This document shows, piece by piece, positions 61,227-64,000 of a DNA stretch of 64,000 nucleotides (the stretch's first letter is position 1; each line of letters begins with the position of its first letter). Under the pieces are notes generated by a model. It did not search any database. It was not told the DNA's origin and saw only the letters and a program-made list of their open reading frames with translations. Origin of the DNA: Liolophura sinensis (Eukaryota; Mollusca; Polyplacophora; Chitonida; Chitonidae); the NCBI RefSeq assembly GCF_032854445.1, contig NC_088295.1, positions 54,543,249-54,607,248 of the forward strand, written 5' to 3'. A program made the position numbers and the translations under genes.

Positions 61227-62307
61227 CTAAATTTACCACTCGCCCCAGGTGGCTACTTCAACTTTTCTCTTTATCCTGGGCTCGTGAAGTATCGTAGCCA
61301 CAGGGGCAACCAATGTTAAACCATACACTTATTCACGCCATGTCTGATAAGTCCTTTCTAAACAATTACTGCAGTCCAAATGCTGATGTTAACTTTAGTT
61401 CTTACCTCTCAGCTCACTCGCACATATAGTATATTTAGATCACACTAAGCATTAGTCCATCTAGAATTATGACATCCATCATAATATTGAGCCCATCGCC
61501 GCCTCTCAAACAAGTGGCCGTACATGTGCGAACTCCAACTCAGTGGGACCGACTTCAATGAAGTCCGTGCTGACGGCACCTAAATGTACCTGCACAAGAA
61601 ATGCAAGTTCCTTTTTATGCCTTTTTGGATTGACTTGAGAAGGTTGAAGTTGTTCTTTAAGATGGCAATTGAAATATAATAGTTTTCTTGAGAATTTCAA
61701 TACCAAAACTTTTTACCATGTGACACTTCAAAATGGCTGTCAACAGCAAGGCACTTGGTCAAGCCGAAGCTCTAGCAGCCAATGTGACCATCACGCAGCA
61801 AGTTAATTAGTTTCATAGGTGAGGAGAGTAAATTAAGAGGATAGTATTAGAGGTTTCTCCATAAAATTACATATAAATTAGCTCATGTGTCACAATATAA
61901 GGTTACTGCATGTAGGCCTAAAACAGGCAACACACATGGGTATAGGGCCAAACATGTAATCTAACCCCTACTTCAGATATGTGCACGAGTACCCCTACAT
62001 GGAACTCCTGAGAATGTGGAAATTCTTTTTAGTACAGCCACAGTGAATGACCCATGATAAACTGTTTGCTTTCTATTAGGGAAATTTTCGCTGCTTTAGA
62101 GGGATGGTGAACCCAATTTACTTTAAAAAGTAATTGATCCTGTTTCCTTTCAACTGAAGAAAGTTGAACACAGAATTTAGTGAAAATAAATCTTGGAAGG
62201 CTGGAGGGATAATATATGAAAGGTTTTGTCTTCACAGCAACTACTGAAATGGTGGGCTTCCAAAATCAGTTTCAATTAACATTTTATTTATCCTGTAAGC
62301 TATTTGT

Positions 62308-62466
62308 AGGACTGACTGACTGTTGTTTTACGCCATACTTGTGATTATTTCACTCATATGACAGTGGGTCAGTATTGTCAGGTGGGTGGAGGTAACCCCC
62401 TTAAGATCCCAGGGTAAACCACCCATCATTGGCAAATCACTGACAACTTCTCCACTTGTCTTACAG
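62308..62466 (-). mobile_element. SINE-like element with CAGT-type tail
   Basis: 'ACTGACTGACTGTTGTTTTACGCC' at the left edge is a different tail on the same type of 3' end; 'TATTTCACTCATATGACAG' then follows as in the other families, and a distinct body leads to 'CACTTGTCTTAC'. Probably a third SINE subfamily. Confidence 0.6.
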
Positions 62467-64000
62467 CAGCCCCGTTTGCACAGTTCAGCTCGGCTGTTTA
62501 GGAAGTGTTAGTCAAAAACATCAAAATTGTGTAAGGTTTAACAGTGATCTGGGACTCAATAGTAAGCTGCACTAAAAGTCAGCGCACTGGCATATTTGAC
62601 AAACTTTCACCTGAAAACACCTGTTTTCAGAGCCAATTAAAAGGCTAAAATATTGCATTTGGAGGTGAAACTGAAATTTTATATGGGGAAGTCATCCTGC
62701 CTTCAAAACACTGTTCTAGGATGCGAAATCCACCTCCCCACCAAACCCCATGAAATTAAGCACTAAAATGCCTGTGGTAGAATGAGAAAGTTCTTTGCTG
62801 TGGTGTTCCTGGAATTATGGTCAGATGTCATATCTATCGAATCAGGTACAGCAGCAAGCCTTGTGATTAAGGATCCCATTTGACTATGAGGATTACAAAG
62901 CTTATTAAAATACAGTATTTTAGGCCACTTAACTTAATTTATGTTAGATGTAAAACTACTCTTTTGATGTGATGAAAACATTTCTAGCAATGCAAGTTTT
63001 CCGGCAGACAGGGGCCACAGGCCCTCAGATGCCCGGCTCAATTGGCTGGGACGCTCTTCCCCCATGCCTTCACCAAATTTTAGCTAGGGGTCTGAACATT
63101 GATTGTGTCCACACGCCACTCTGCTATGTATATAGCCCAGATGTAAAGGGAGATATCCATTAAAGTTTCTAGTCTGAGCCTCACTCTGACCTTGTCTGAG
63201 CCTCACTCTGCAACTAATCTTGTTCCTGTTTGTAAACTACATCTGTACATGCGCATTTTTCTACTGTTTTCCAGGAACATCAGTTCGTACATGTCAACAT
63301 TGTTTTCCTTTTTTCATTTATAAATTTATCTACTCAGAAAAGGTATGGTTAAAGCTTTTCAGATTATGCTGTTTTCTTGAAATGGCATATAAACATTGAG
63401 TCGTTGTGCTGTTACATTTATTCGTTAGCATCCTGATTTCTGGCCTGGTACTGCAAATTGATGCTCCCTCCCATGTTGTGGGAGACAAAAGCATGGTGTG
63501 AGCAGGTACAAAACTAATACTCATCTCCATGCTGGGGCTTAAACTTGATAAATTAAACAAGATCATTGATGCATGTATTTTTGTATTCTTGTTTTGTTTT
63601 AAACGATGGTATTGGTGCGTGATTTAGTGAACAATGGAGGCACTTGAAATAAGATAATGTAAGCATCTTGGAACATCAGTGCATCATAATGACAAGCAAT
63701 CTGGCTGATGGAAATTGGCGCCTCATCTATAAATGGTGACTTTGCTCCTGAACTAAATTCAAGATGGTGGTACGGATATCCAGGGTGTGTGGAATGTTCA
63801 TTGACTAATGAGAAGTTGCCAGATATCACAAAGAATCACAAAATATATCGTTTTGTTATCGTTTTGCTCAGTCAGTAAGAGTCCATGTGGATATGTCAAG
63901 TACATGGCAGGTGAACATTTCGCTTATGAGCTTTAGTTTCGCCTCCAAAGTTCAGCCTCTAGCCAGTTGAAGACTGCTGAGGGGATTACAAAGCTTGCTG

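Larger units (their letters stand above)
60921..64000. other. intergenic sequence upstream of DAGLA
   Basis: Contains the CRE-type site, a SINE-like element at 62308-62466 and a short doubled phrase 'gtctgagcctcactctg' near 63.17-63.21 kb. The ORFs of 60-78 codons on both strands show no family resemblance and no splice-consistent neighbours, so I call no gene here. Confidence 0.6.

Overview
This is animal nuclear DNA: AT-rich, intron-dominated, with split coding exons, tRNA-derived SINEs, minisatellites and long (TA)n tracts. There is no bacterial-style gene packing. Two tRNA-headed SINE families ending in related 'GAGTAC(G)GCGT(A)AAA' blocks, plus frequent ACATGTA words, suggest a lophotrochozoan such as a mollusc or brachiopod. 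That placement is inferred from general resemblance, not proven.

The one gene I can support is a minus-strand ortholog of sn-1-specific diacylglycerol lipase alpha (DAGLA; inaE in Drosophila), the enzyme that makes the endocannabinoid 2-arachidonoylglycerol. I located seven consecutive coding exons by joining short conserved blocks at canonical AG/GT splice sites with consistent phases. From 5' to 3' they are 60454-60360, 47660-47449, 37519-37418, 36106-35935, 3649-3565, 1513-1379 and 503-301. Together they encode residues 1 to about 334: the N-terminal four-helix membrane domain, the cytosolic linker and the first part of the lipase domain. The catalytic Ser/Asp/His exons lie beyond the left edge. 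The promoter and 5'UTR lie in a CpG-richer stretch at about 60.4-60.9 kb. To its right (61-64 kb) I see no recognisable gene.

The rest is intron. Introns 1, 2 and 4 are about 12.7, 9.9 and 32.3 kb long and carry most of the repeats. Many SINE copies still have target-site duplications, and three pairs lie in inverted orientation within about 0.1 to 0.5 kb of each other. Intron 4 has no well-preserved SINE from about 17.4 to 33.6 kb.

The most interesting structures affect splicing of the gene. Immediately upstream of exon 4 is a 12-unit, roughly 37-bp minisatellite whose unit is a copy of the exon 4 splice acceptor plus the first bases of the exon. It creates a ladder of decoy 3' splice sites, two of which are exactly in frame and would lengthen the protein at the start of transmembrane helix 4. 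Separately, a full-length SINE has inserted in the polypyrimidine tract of exon 3, leaving about 20 nt of original sequence before the AG.
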